Source: Gordonia hirsuta DSM 44140 = NBRC 16056 (GTDB taxonomy: Bacteria > Actinomycetota > Actinomycetes > Mycobacteriales > Mycobacteriaceae). Taken from it: a stretch of DNA of 58,037 nucleotides. A program made the translations under genes and the position numbers. A model generated the notes under the pieces. It was not told where the DNA came from and ran no database searches. It saw only the letters and a program-made list of their open reading frames with translations. The stretch lies in contig NZ_BANT01000024.1 of the NCBI RefSeq assembly GCF_000333015.1, positions 1-58,037 of the forward strand, in the 5' to 3' direction. Positions 22,089-30,544 of this stretch are shown here, in pieces (the first letter of the stretch is position 1; each line of letters begins with the position of its first letter).

Positions 22089-22320
22089 TTTTAGAAGAAA
22101 GATCTTCTAGAGAAAAATCTTAGTAGTAATAAGTCCTGTGAATTCTGGGGACAACCCTCGTCGGCGCTGGTCGGCACTTGCCCGAGGGTGTGGAAACTGC
22201 CGGGACCGCTCCTGTGGATAGAGATGACCGATTGTGGATAACCCTGTGTATCCACAATCGTCCAACGGCTGTCCACACCGTTACCGGCAGTTGTCCGCAG
22301 GTAGTCCACAACGATTCGGA
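22089..22320. other. oriC: Chromosomal replication origin oriC
   Basis: The 498-base dnaA-dnaN gap holds an A/T-rich stretch at 22089-22134, striking in this GC-rich sequence, next to a cluster of DnaA-box-like 9-mers. TTATCCACA is perfect at 22241-22233 (minus). One-mismatch forms are CTATCCACA (22221-22213), GTATCCACA (22248-22256), CTGTCCACA (22269-22277), TTGTCCGCA (22291-22299) and TAGTCCACA (22302-22310). Weaker forms lie at 22146-22154 and 22189-22197. The A/T-rich block is a good candidate for the unwinding element. Genes diverge from here in both directions. Confidence 0.93.
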
Positions 22321-22418
22321 GTCCAGTGACCTGGGGTTTTACCTTGCCGCTGGGAAGGCGATCGTTGGCCGAACAGAGGAACACCTGCTGGGGAAAACTC
22401 TTGGGTACGGGTTGAGGG

Positions 22419-23891
22419 TCAACCGCGAGCGCGCTGTTTGATGCGGGCGGTGAGCTGCTGGACATCGTTGTAGACGTCAGGATTCTTCGGCAGCGCCTCG
22501 CGGATCTTGCGTTCGGCGTGCATCACGGTGGTGTGATCGCGGTTGAACGCCTCTCCGATCTGCGGAAGCGACTGGTCGGTGAGTTCGCGGCACAGGTACA
22601 TCGCGATCTGGCGGTAGCCCACCAGCGGCTGCTTGCGTCCGGGTCCGCGCAGATCGTCGACGGAGATGCTGTAGTAGTCCGCGGCGATATCCATGATTCC
22701 GGTGGCTCCGATATCGGCGACGCCGGCGGCCGGTGACAGTGATTTGAGCACCTCTTCGGCCAGCGCCAGATCCAGTTCCTTGTTCTGCAGCGAGGCGAAC
22801 GCGGTCACCCGGATCAGCGCACCCTCGAGTTCGCGGATGTTGCGCTCGATCCGCGAGGCGATCGATTCCAGGACGTTGTCGGGGACGTCGAGCTGCTCCT
22901 GTTGCGCCTTCTTACGGAGGATCGCGATGCGAGTCTCCAGATCCGGCGGCTGCACATCGGTGATCAGGCCCCACTCGAAGCGAGTGCGCAGCCGGTCCTC
23001 CAGGGTGGTGAGTTTGCTGGGCGGACGGTCCGAGGAGATGATGATCTGCTTGTTGGCGTTGTGCAGGGTGTTGAAGGTGTGGAAGAACTCCTCCTGGATA
23101 CCCTCGCGGCCCTCGAGGAACTGGATGTCGTCGACCAGCAGCATGTCGACGCCGCGGTAGCGGTTCTTGAACGCCATCTGACGGTCGTCGCGCAGCGAGT
23201 TGATGAAGTCGTTGGTGAATTCTTCGGTCGAGACGTACTTGACACGCATCCCGGGAAACAGCCGCTGAGCGTAGTGACCGGCGGCGTGCAGCAGGTGGGT
23301 CTTCCCCAATCCGGACTCCCCCCAGATGAACAGTGGGTTGTAGGCGCGGGCCGGCGCCTCGGCGACGGCCACGGCCGACGCATGGGCGAACCGGTTGGAC
23401 GTTCCAATCACAAAAGTGTCGAACGTGTATTTCGGATGCAGGGTGGTGGTGCTGTCTTCGGGTGCGGTCACCGTGGTCCGGTCGTCGAAGTAAGCGGCCC
23501 AGTCGCGCGTGCCACCGGTGCGCGGTGCACCCGGACGGTCGACCGGGACCGGCTGCTCGGGGCGCGGCGGCGCCGCCGGCGCAGCGGGTTCGGCGACGGG
23601 CGGTTCCTCATCGTGCTCGGCGATCCGCACTGCCACCTCGACCGGCTGGCCCAGGTGCCGGCTGAGTGCTTCACCGATGGTGTCGCGCAGATTCCTCTCG
23701 ATCTGTTCTTGGACCAGGGCGTTGGGTGCGGTGAGCAGCGCGAATCCGGCAGTGATGGTGAGCGGGCGCGCCAGAGACAGCCAGGCCTTCTGTTGCTGGG
23801 TCAGCGGTGGGGCGTCTTCGGTGACCGAGTTCTTGAGTTCGTCGACGACGAGGTTCCAGACCTGGCTGAACGACTCATGATCGTCGGTCAC
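22419..23891 (-). CDS. dnaA: Chromosomal replication initiator protein DnaA
   Basis: 490 residues from the GTG at 23891 ([16 protein letters not shown]), which matches the mycobacterial start; AGGAG lies 6 bases before it. Domain I about 1-95, Pro-rich linker about 100-150, AAA+ domain with Walker [10 protein letters not shown] and Walker [10 protein letters not shown], and domain IV with the DnaA signature region [18 protein letters not shown] ([14 protein letters not shown]). It opens oriC and acts as a transcription regulator. Confidence 0.98.
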   Translation of the reverse strand: MTDDHESFSQVWNLVVDELKNSVTEDAPPLTQQQKAWLSLARPLTITAGFALLTAPNALVQEQIERNLRDTIGEALSRHLGQPVEVAVRIAEHDEEPPVAEPAAPAAPPRPEQPVPVDRPGAPRTGGTRDWAAYFDDRTTVTAPEDSTTTLHPKYTFDTFVIGTSNRFAHASAVAVAEAPARAYNPLFIWGESGLGKTHLLHAAGHYAQRLFPGMRVKYVSTEEFTNDFINSLRDDRQMAFKNRYRGVDMLLVDDIQFLEGREGIQEEFFHTFNTLHNANKQIIISSDRPPSKLTTLEDRLRTRFEWGLITDVQPPDLETRIAILRKKAQQEQLDVPDNVLESIASRIERNIRELEGALIRVTAFASLQNKELDLALAEEVLKSLSPAAGVADIGATGIMDIAADYYSISVDDLRGPGRKQPLVGYRQIAMYLCRELTDQSLPQIGEAFNRDHTTVMHAERKIREALPKNPDVYNDVQQLTARIKQRARG

Positions 23892-24083
23892 GACACACTC
23901 CTCTTCCCCGCCCGGTGCGGCTTCTCCACAGCAGACATCCACAATGCTCGCGGCTCCAGGGTGTCACAAACCGCAACGTCCGCGGACCTGTCCACAATGT
24001 TATCCACACTTGTGGAGAGAATGGCGCGGGTAAATTCACAGCCCCCGGCGGATGGTGCAGGGTAGTAGAACCGCATCCCTCGT
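23892..24083. promoter_or_regulatory. dnaA upstream region with DnaA boxes
   Basis: Between dnaA and rpmH, TTATCCACA at 24000-24008 is a perfect box and CTGTCCACA at 23988-23996 has one mismatch; ACATCCACA at 23935-23943 is weaker. A possible dnaA promoter is TTGTGA, 17 bases, CATTGT on the minus strand, partly overlapping these. Autoregulation by DnaA is a reasonable inference. Confidence 0.55.
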
Positions 24084-24112
24084 TTGATTTGGACACGCGT
24101 GCTGAGTAGTCT
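24084..24112 (+). promoter_or_regulatory. Promoter of the rpmH-rnpA-yidD-yidC-jag operon
   Basis: TTGATT (24084-24089), exactly 17 bases, then TAGTCT (24107-24112), a near-ideal housekeeping-sigma arrangement. Transcription would start near 24119, leaving a leader of about 110 bases before rpmH. Confidence 0.6.
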
Positions 24113-24230
24113 CGACAAGTCGCCCGAGCATGGCTTTTGCCGAATGCGGTGGATCCGTATTCAGACCGGTCACCCACGACCGGAACCATGCGGGCCGTAG
24201 ACCTGCCAGCAAGTATTGAGGAGTGTTCCC

Positions 24231-24374
24231 ATGGCCAAGGGGAAGCGTACTTTCCAACCCAATAACCGTCGTCGCGCCCGCGTGCACGGTTTCCGTCTGC
24301 GTATGCGGACCCGCGCCGGCCGTTCGATTGTGACCAGCCGTCGTCGCAAGGGCCGCGCCAAGCTCACTGCCTGA
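24231..24374 (+). CDS. rpmH: 50S ribosomal protein L34
   Basis: 47 codons: [20 protein letters not shown] at the start, then a strongly basic sequence with [11 protein letters not shown] and ending RKGRAKLTA, the invariant L34 pattern. GAGGAG lies 8 bases upstream of the ATG. It is the first gene of the rightward operon beside dnaA, as in nearly all bacteria. Confidence 0.98.
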   Translation: MAKGKRTFQPNNRRRARVHGFRLRMRTRAGRSIVTSRRRKGRAKLTA

Positions 24375-24399
24375 CGTGTGAGTCCGGTCGGCCACCGGC

Positions 24400-24822
24400 G
24401 TGTCCGCTGACTCCACGCGCCTGCAGCGCAGTTCCGATTTCACCCGCACGCTCGATCAGGGCGTGCGGGTTTCGGCGCATGATCTGCTGATCAACGTCGC
24501 ACCGCTTCCGTCCTGCTGGCCCGATCCCAGTGGGATGCGCGGTGACGTCGCTGTCTTCGGCGGTCCGCGGCTGGGATTGATCGTGTCCAAGAAGGTCGGC
24601 AATGCGGTGGTTCGCCACGCCGTTGCGCGCCGTCTTCGGCATGCTTTCGTCGCCGCACGGTCCAGCCTCCCCTCCCCCGAGGTCTATGTGGTCGTCCGGG
24701 CCCGACCGAGTGCGGCTGGGCGGTCGTCGACCGAACTGGCCGATCAACTCATCCGGGCGTTCACCGGTGCCAAGGTCGAGCGGGCCTGCACGGCCGCTGC
24801 CGTCACCCCGGTGCCGGCATGA
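24400..24822 (+). CDS. rnpA: Ribonuclease P protein component
   Basis: 140 residues from GTG. RnpA fold with the N-terminal RLQRSSDFTRTLDQGVRV, LGLIVSKKVGNAV and the RNA-binding signature NAVVRHAVARRLRHAF. It assists RnpB RNA in trimming tRNA 5' ends. The GTG is the first start in frame after rpmH and gives the usual length. Its stop overlaps the yidD ATG by 4 bases (ATGA). Confidence 0.95.
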   Translation: MSADSTRLQRSSDFTRTLDQGVRVSAHDLLINVAPLPSCWPDPSGMRGDVAVFGGPRLGLIVSKKVGNAVVRHAVARRLRHAFVAARSSLPSPEVYVVVRARPSAAGRSSTELADQLIRAFTGAKVERACTAAAVTPVPA

Positions 24823-25106
24823 AAGCGTGGCTGTATCTGTTCCCCCGGCGGGCATTGATCTTTGTGATCGAGCTGTATCGGACATGGATCTCTCCCATGC
24901 GCCTGCCCACCTGCCGCTTCGAGCCGACCTGCAGTAGCTATGCGGTCGAAGCGCTCGACAAACGAGGCTTCGTCGTCGGATCGCTTTTATCGATCTGGCG
25001 GCTCCTGAAATGTGGACCGTGGCACAAGCCCGGTTACGACCCGGTCCCCGAGCGGCGCGAGCGTCGTTCTGAGACCCCAACCCGATCAGAATCAGATAGG
25101 GGTTAG
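24819..25106 (+). CDS. yidD: Membrane protein insertion efficiency factor YidD
   Basis: 95 residues. Contains the family core LYRTWISPMRLPTCRFEPTC, SSYAVEALDKRG, and KCGPWHKPGYDPVP. An amphipathic N-terminal helix should hold it at the membrane, where it is thought to aid YidC- and Sec-dependent insertion. Overlaps rnpA (ATGA) and is followed by yidC after 6 bases. Confidence 0.95.
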   Translation: MKAWLYLFPRRALIFVIELYRTWISPMRLPTCRFEPTCSSYAVEALDKRGFVVGSLLSIWRLLKCGPWHKPGYDPVPERRERRSETPTRSESDRG

Positions 25107-25112
25107 TCAGCA

Positions 25113-27101
25113 GTGCTGAACGTCATCTACTACCCGGTGTCCTGGATCATGTGGGTCTGGCACTGGCTGTTCGACAAGATCATGCCGAACACGCCCGGCT
25201 GGAACGGCCTCGCCTGGGCGCTGTCGGTGGTGTTCCTGGTCTTCACCCTGCGCGCGATCCTGTACAAACCCTTCGTCAAGCAGATCCGCACGACGAAGAA
25301 GATGCAGGAAATCAACCCGCAGATGCAGGCGATCCGTAAGAAGTACAAGAACGATCGCGTGAAGATGACCGAGGAGATGCAGAAGCTGCAGAAGGAGCAC
25401 AGCTTCAATCCCCTCCTGGGCTGTCTGCCGATGCTGCTGCAGATTCCGGTCTTCATCGGTCTGTTCCATGTGCTGCGCTCGTTCAACCGCATGGGTCGCG
25501 GTACCGCGATGCCGGTCGGCGGGACCGCCGAACCGATGACTGCCGAGATGACCCGGTCCACGGGCAACTACGCCTTCAGCCCGGAACTGGTCGAGAACTT
25601 CCTGGATGCCCGCCTGTTCGGCGTACCGCTGTCGTCCTACATCACCGAGCCCACCGAGCAGTTCAAGGCCTTCGTTCAGCCTGGTGCAGCTATCGACTTC
25701 ACCCGCTGGCAGATCGCGGCGGTGGTGATTCCGCTGATGATCGTGGCGTCCTTCGCCACCCACATGAACTCGCGTGCGGCGGTCGCCCGCCAGAGCGCGG
25801 ATGCGGCAAACAATCCGCAGACCCGCATCATGAACCGCCTGTCGCTGTACATCTTCCCGCTGGGCATCCTGGCGACCGGTCCGTTCTTCCCGGTCGCCAT
25901 CCTGCTCTACTGGGTGAGCAATAACCTGTGGACCTACGTGCAGCAGCACGTCGTCTTCGGCCGTATCGCCCAGGAAGAGGATCACGCTGCAGCCATCAAG
26001 GAAGAGCAGCGCCGTGCGTCTGCTCCGCGTCCGGGTGAAAAGCCCCTGCCGGGCAACTTCGATCCCCGCAAGACGATGAACCGTGGGTTCGCGGCGCTGG
26101 CCGAGGGCCGCAACGGTGAGGCACTGACCGCCTTCCGCCAGGTCACCCAGTTCGGGCAGCGCAATGCCGAATGGCAGTACAAGGGCCGCAACGGTCTGGT
26201 GCAGGCCGCCGACGAGCTGGTGCGCCTGTCCGCCGATCCGGAACAGCGTGCCAACGCGGCGTTCCAGTGGACCGAAACCGCACGCAAGGATGCACAGGCC
26301 GACGATGCCGGTCTGCCGGCCCTCGATGCCTACCTGACTCTGCGTCGCCAGCAGCTCGCGTCGTGGCTGCGCGACGGGCACGACGCCCGGTTCAACACCG
26401 TCATGACCGAAGACAATGGAATCCTGGCGGCCTACGAGGATGCCTGGCTGGAGGAGAACGCTGAGGCGCCGGTTCCGGCACTGGCGCGCGACCGGAAGGC
26501 CGACTGGGCGCGGATGGTCGCCACGGCGATGTTCCGCTCCGGCAAGTTCGACGATGCACGGGTCTACGCCCGGCAGGCGTCGACGATCTACGAGTCCATC
26601 CTGGAGCAGGCTGAGGAGAGCGGTGAGGCGGACGTCGACACGGCCGGCTACCGAAGCGAACTCGCGGCACTGAAGCTGGTCGCCGCCGCCCCCTCGGAGA
26701 AGAAGCTGCGCGGTGTCAGTGCCGAGGAGAAGCAGCTGCGGGAGAGCGAAGGCCGTCGCGGTATCGCCCTGCTGTCCGAGAGCGCGGACGCCGAGAAAAG
26801 CCGGATCACGGCTGCAAAGAACTGGCATGAGGCCGCTATGGCCGCGCACGCAAAGAAGGTCGCTCTCAACGCCGGTGTGCACGAGGCGGCCAAGGACCTG
26901 TCCGAGGCGGTGCTGACCCAGACCGGTGATGGTCCCGCCTCGCGCCTGGCCGCAGAGCGACGAGATCCGACGACAATCGTCGTCGCCGCCAAGAGCACCC
27001 CGGAGCCGGGCCAGAAGGCTGCCCCCAAGGGTAAGCACGGTCGCCCGTCGAAGAAGTCGCGTGGTGGCGGCAAGTCCGGGAAGGGCCGCGGCGGACGCTG
27101 A
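25113..27101 (+). CDS. yidC: Membrane protein insertase YidC/Oxa1 with long C-terminal extension
   Basis: 662 residues from GTG (AGGGG upstream). Residues 1-290 are a normal actinobacterial YidC core: YYPVSWIMWVWHWLF, RAILYKPFVKQIRTTKKM, NPLLGCLPMLLQIPVFIGLF and the last helices ending AILLYWVSNNLWTYVQQHVV. The conserved groove Arg is in LRAILY. From about 290 to 662 comes an extra soluble region, absent from M. tuberculosis YidC (366 residues). It has TPR-like helix pairs (MNRGFAALAEGRNGEALTAF at about 322 and AMFRSGKFDDARVYARQAS at about 475) and a Lys/Arg/Gly-rich end (from about 632) like a ribosome-binding tail. The extension is cytoplasmic by topology. It is in the same frame without a stop, and codon use matches the core. 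Confidence 0.96.
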   Translation: MLNVIYYPVSWIMWVWHWLFDKIMPNTPGWNGLAWALSVVFLVFTLRAILYKPFVKQIRTTKKMQEINPQMQAIRKKYKNDRVKMTEEMQKLQKEHSFNPLLGCLPMLLQIPVFIGLFHVLRSFNRMGRGTAMPVGGTAEPMTAEMTRSTGNYAFSPELVENFLDARLFGVPLSSYITEPTEQFKAFVQPGAAIDFTRWQIAAVVIPLMIVASFATHMNSRAAVARQSADAANNPQTRIMNRLSLYIFPLGILATGPFFPVAILLYWVSNNLWTYVQQHVVFGRIAQEEDHAAAIKEEQRRASAPRPGEKPLPGNFDPRKTMNRGFAALAEGRNGEALTAFRQVTQFGQRNAEWQYKGRNGLVQAADELVRLSADPEQRANAAFQWTETARKDAQADDAGLPALDAYLTLRRQQLASWLRDGHDARFNTVMTEDNGILAAYEDAWLEENAEAPVPALARDRKADWARMVATAMFRSGKFDDARVYARQASTIYESILEQAEESGEADVDTAGYRSELAALKLVAAAPSEKKLRGVSAEEKQLRESEGRRGIALLSESADAEKSRITAAKNWHEAAMAAHAKKVALNAGVHEAAKDLSEAVLTQTGDGPASRLAAERRDPTTIVVAAKSTPEPGQKAAPKGKHGRPSKKSRGGGKSGKGRGGR

Positions 27102-27151
27102 GAGCGCCGCCCACAGACATGAACGTTGACCAGACAAGTGAGGTTTCGGAT

Positions 27152-27655
27152 ATGACAGAGCAGACAACTCCCCCGCAGGCGGAAGAGACTGCAGAGGATC
27201 GTCTCGTCGAGGAAGGCGAGATCGCGGGTGACTACCTGGAACAGTTCCTCGATGTGCTCGACTTCGACGGCGATATCGATCTTGACGTCGACGGCGATCG
27301 GGCCATCGTCAGCATCGACGGCGGGAACGACCTGGGTCAGCTCGTCGGCCGCAAGGGTGAGGTCCTCGACGCACTGCAGGAGCTGACCCGGCTGGCGGTT
27401 CAGCAGGAGACCGGCGATCGCAGCCGGCTGATGCTCGACGTCGCCCGCTGGCGAGCCGGGCGTCGCGAGCGGCTGGCGGCACTGGGGACCGAGGTGGCCG
27501 AGCGGGTGCGAGACAGCGGTGAACGCGAAGAGCTGGATCCGATGACACCCTTCGAGCGCAAGATCGTCCATGATGCAGTGGCGGCCGTCGACGGTGTCTA
27601 CAGCGAGAGCGAAGGCGCCGAGCCTAAGCGGCGCGTCGTGGTGATCAAGGAGTGA
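27152..27655 (+). CDS. jag: Jag-like KH/R3H RNA-binding protein
   Basis: 167 residues from the ATG at 27152, preceded at 8 bases by GTGAGG; an ATG at 27119 lacks a ribosome site. Acidic N-terminus, KH domain about 55-115 (DLGQLVGRKGEVLDALQELT), then an R3H domain (MTPFERKIVHDAVAAVDGV with the Arg and His of the motif). The Jag_N domain of Firmicutes is absent, as in mycobacterial Rv3920c. It binds RNA and is linked to envelope synthesis in other bacteria. Last gene of the rpmH operon. Confidence 0.93.
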   Translation: MTEQTTPPQAEETAEDRLVEEGEIAGDYLEQFLDVLDFDGDIDLDVDGDRAIVSIDGGNDLGQLVGRKGEVLDALQELTRLAVQQETGDRSRLMLDVARWRAGRRERLAALGTEVAERVRDSGEREELDPMTPFERKIVHDAVAAVDGVYSESEGAEPKRRVVVIKE

Positions 27656-27690
27656 ACTGCCCTCCCCCGGTCAACGGGTGAAGACCTCGG

Positions 27691-27726
27691 AACAGTCCCG
27701 GCTTCGGCCGGGACTGTTTTGTTTTT
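27691..27726 (+). terminator. Rho-independent terminator of the rpmH-jag operon
   Basis: A perfect 12-bp stem AACAGTCCCGGC / GCCGGGACTGTT with a TTCG tetraloop (27691-27718), followed by a T-rich run to 27726, 35 bases after the jag stop. The clearest intrinsic terminator in the window. Confidence 0.93.
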
Positions 27727-28659
27727 GCGCCGGGTGACTCTCGAGGGCGAGTCCGGCGTGACGTCCTCCCCGACTGTCCGGCATGGACTGTTCCGGCATC
27801 CGACTTTCCGACCGGTCGATGGTCCGCTGCAGAATTCGCCGGCGCCGATCGTGTGGTGATCGGGATGTCGTGGTCCGTGTTCGATACGGATGGTCACCCT
27901 GGCGCAGAGGGAAGGTCGGGGCCGCAAGGTGGGTGGCGCGGTCTGGATCGGACCGGTCGGCAGGGCGCGGCAGATTCCAGGAGGTGGGAGCTGAGGCGAA
28001 CAGCCGGGACTGGCTATGACTGCGTATCCGTCCAGGCGCGTCCGCCGATTCCGCAGCGCGGTGACGCACGGTTCGACACCGGGGTTCGGGGGTGGGTGGC
28101 GTCGACGTGCTGCTCGAGGAGATCCGGGATCGAGTGCCGGTGCCGGTGAGGTTGGGTCTGCTGGCGACCGGGGTAGACCCGTCGGCGGCACCGGTGAGGC
28201 CGACGGTCCTCGGCTGCCTGTCGAGCCGAGCGCCGGAATCCGGGGCGGCTGCCTTCCCGGGCAGCGCAGCGGCTTGGGGCGTCAGCCGGGTTTGTCTTCG
28301 ATGATGGTGGCTACGTCATCGGAGTCGAGCGCTGTCGAGAAGTCGTCCGCAGCAAAGGGGATTCCCGGTGTGCGTGGTCGAATCGGCGCTGTCATCGATG
28401 TCGACGGGTGGCGACGAGGTCTCGCACGCAGTGCCGACGCCGCTCTGCGTGTCCGATGCTTCGCGGCGATGCGATCCCCTGGGGCCGTCGCGATCGCGTA
28501 GTCGAGTCCTCATCTGGCGGGCGGCGCCGCGACGCGATCGAGGGGTCAGCGGGTCACGTCGTGCGGACGCTGCAAACCGACGACACGGGTGCGGAGGAGC
28601 CGGCTCGACTCGGAGTTACATGGATGTGGTTCGCCGGGCAGCTCGTCGATGAGAGACAA
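27727..28659. other. 930-base region without a supported gene
   Basis: Between the jag terminator and the parS array. Open frames exist on both strands, but none shows a recognisable domain, a ribosome site or a signal or membrane pattern, and the longest (28016-28501 +) reads as Arg/Gly/Ser-rich low-complexity sequence. In M. tuberculosis jag and rsmG are close together, so this is extra DNA. I see no tRNA, no long repeat and no further hairpin with a T-run. It may be a decayed gene or a spacer around the centromere-like sites. Confidence 0.5.
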
Positions 28660-28779
28660 TGTTTCCCGTGAAACGCGTTCGGGGGACGCGTGGCTGTTTC
28701 CCGTGAAACAGCGGTGAGCAATCGACATGTTTCCCGTGAAACAAGACGGCGTGAGTGCGGGTGTGTTTCCCGTGAAACA
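28660..28779. repeat. parS: Array of four parS-like sites, variant TGTTTCCCGTGAAAC
   Basis: The identical 14-mer GTTTCCCGTGAAAC occurs at 28661-28674, 28696-28709, 28729-28742 and 28765-28778, all in the same orientation, 33 to 36 bases apart. Three have the full 16-mer TGTTTCCCGTGAAACA; the first ends in G. The right half GTGAAAC is canonical parS. The left half has C where the palindrome would have A. The array lies just upstream of rsmG-parA-parB and should be the main ParB loading region. Confidence 0.85.
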
Positions 28780-28805
28780 TGGGTCGACGAGAAGAGGAGA
28801 GTCAG

Positions 28806-29540
28806 ATGACGGGCAAGGACGAGCCGGGGCGAACATCCATCGATGTCGAATGCGAGCGGCGTCCCGAAGTGGCGACCCAGGTCTTCGGCTCGCATGTCGG
28901 CACCGCGGACGAGTTCGCGGAAATACTGAGTCAAGAGGGTGTGTTGCGGGGTCTGATCGGTCCCAGTGAACCGGCACGGCTGTGGTCCCGGCACATTCTG
29001 AACAGTGCGGTGATCGGCGAAGCCATCCCGCAGGATGTTCGTGTCGTGGACATCGGAAGTGGGGCCGGGTTCCCGGGGATCCCGCTCGCCATCGCTCGTC
29101 CGGATCTGCAGGTCGTGTTGGTGGAACCGTTGCTGCGGCGCACGACCTTCCTTGACGAAGCCGTCCGGCGGCTGGGCTTGGAGAACGTCTCCGTCGTTCG
29201 TGGTCGCGCCGAGGAGAAAGAAGTCATCGCCGCGGCCGGTGAGGCGGACGTGGTGACCTCTCGTGCGGTGGCGCCGCTGGATCGACTGGCGCGATGGTCG
29301 GTCCCGCTGATGCGGATCGGTGGGCAGTTGGTGGCGCTGAAGGGTCGAACCGCACAAGAGGAGATCGACGAGCACGCCGAGAAGGTCGCCGGTCTGGGTC
29401 TGATCGATCTGCATGTCCGGGAAGTCGGATCCGGCGTGATCGAGCCTGTCACGAGCGCTCTGATCGGTACTCGGATAGAGACCGAGGCGGACCGGCGGGC
29501 GAGAACCCGGGCGGATCGTCGACGAAGCAGGAAGCGCTGA
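28806..29540 (+). CDS. rsmG: 16S rRNA (guanine-N7)-methyltransferase RsmG (GidB)
   Basis: 244 residues from the ATG at 28806, which has AGGAGAG 4 bases upstream; an ATG at 28779 overlaps the last parS-like site. SAM-binding motif VVDIGSGAGFPGIPLAI, then LVEPLLRRTTFLDEAV and TSRAVAPLDRLARW. It methylates G527 (E. coli numbering) in 16S rRNA; loss gives low-level streptomycin resistance in mycobacteria. Followed by parA after 32 bases. Confidence 0.96.
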   Translation: MTGKDEPGRTSIDVECERRPEVATQVFGSHVGTADEFAEILSQEGVLRGLIGPSEPARLWSRHILNSAVIGEAIPQDVRVVDIGSGAGFPGIPLAIARPDLQVVLVEPLLRRTTFLDEAVRRLGLENVSVVRGRAEEKEVIAAAGEADVVTSRAVAPLDRLARWSVPLMRIGGQLVALKGRTAQEEIDEHAEKVAGLGLIDLHVREVGSGVIEPVTSALIGTRIETEADRRARTRADRRRSRKR

Positions 29541-29572
29541 GACTGGTGTCCTTCATCCGTAGGAAGCACAAT

Positions 29573-30544
29573 ATGAAGAACGACGGAAAGGGTGCCGGGG
29601 TGCCGAAGCATGACAAGGGTGAGACTGTTCCACGTGAAACAGATGATCCCGTAGACGAAGTATTCGCCGATACACCGATCGCCGCTGCGGCAGAACGTGC
29701 GACCCAGATCCTGACACCGGGGGCTGCCGGAAGCCTCCCCCGCCCGGCCCAGCCGCGCATCATGACCGTCGCCAACCAGAAGGGCGGCGTCGGTAAGACG
29801 ACCTCGGCGGTGAACCTGGCCGCGGGGATGGCGCTGCACGGTCTGGGAGTGCTGGTGATCGACCTTGACCCTCAGGGCAACGCCAGTACCGCTCTGGGTA
29901 TCGATCATCGCAAGCCGGGGATCGCATCGGTCTACGAGATGCTCCTCGATGATGTGCCGTTGCGGGAGGCTATCCAGCGCTCCCCCGCTAATGAGAACCT
30001 CTACTGTGTCCCGTCGACGCTGGACCTGGCCGGTGCAGAGATCGAACTGGTTTCGGTGGTCGCCCGGGAGAGCCGCCTGCGCAACGCGCTGGATCCGGAG
30101 GCGCTGGCCGAGTTCGGCATCGATTACGTACTGATCGATTGCCCGCCGTCGCTGGGCCTGCTGACCGTCAATGCCATGGTTGCCGCCAAGGAGGTTCTGA
30201 TCCCGATTCAGTGCGAGTACTACGCACTCGAGGGCGTCGGCCAGCTGCTGCGCAATATCGAACTCGTTCAGGCGCATCTGAACAAGGATCTGCACGTCTC
30301 GACGATCCTGCTGACGATGTACGACGGACGGACCAAACTCGCCGATCAGGTTGCGGCAGAGGTTCGGTCGCACTTCGGCGACAAGGTTCTGCAGACGATC
30401 ATTCCGCGCAGCGTGAAGGTCTCCGAGGCACCCGGCTACGGAATGACGATCATCGAATACGATCCGGGTTCCCGAGGTGCGATGAGCTACTTGGACGCAG
30501 CTCGGGAGCTGGCGCAAAAGGGTGCGAAGGAGAACGGACTATGA
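29573..30544 (+). CDS. parA: Chromosome partitioning ATPase ParA
   Basis: 323 residues from the ATG at 29573, with AGGAAG 8 bases upstream. A 60-residue N-terminal extension is followed by the deviant Walker [12 protein letters not shown] (70-80), then [12 protein letters not shown] and [13 protein letters not shown]. It binds DNA nonspecifically and moves ParB-parS complexes. A canonical parS lies inside the gene and encodes TVPRET (residues 18-23). Its stop overlaps the parB ATG (ATGA). Confidence 0.96.
   Translation: MKNDGKGAGVPKHDKGETVPRETDDPVDEVFADTPIAAAAERATQILTPGAAGSLPRPAQPRIMTVANQKGGVGKTTSAVNLAAGMALHGLGVLVIDLDPQGNASTALGIDHRKPGIASVYEMLLDDVPLREAIQRSPANENLYCVPSTLDLAGAEIELVSVVARESRLRNALDPEALAEFGIDYVLIDCPPSLGLLTVNAMVAAKEVLIPIQCEYYALEGVGQLLRNIELVQAHLNKDLHVSTILLTMYDGRTKLADQVAAEVRSHFGDKVLQTIIPRSVKVSEAPGYGMTIIEYDPGSRGAMSYLDAARELAQKGAKENGL
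29626..29641. promoter_or_regulatory. parS: Canonical parS site inside parA
   Basis: TGTTCCACGTGAAACA matches the TGTTNCACGTGAAACA consensus at every position. It lies in the N-terminal coding region of parA. Confidence 0.95.

Noticed and set aside
27598..28191. A 197-codon minus-strand frame across the jag 3' end
   Set aside because: It runs through the strong terminator hairpin and reads as low-complexity sequence.
28016..28501. A 161-codon frame in the jag-rsmG gap
   Set aside because: Composition is Arg/Gly/Ser-rich, with no family, ribosome site or operon context.
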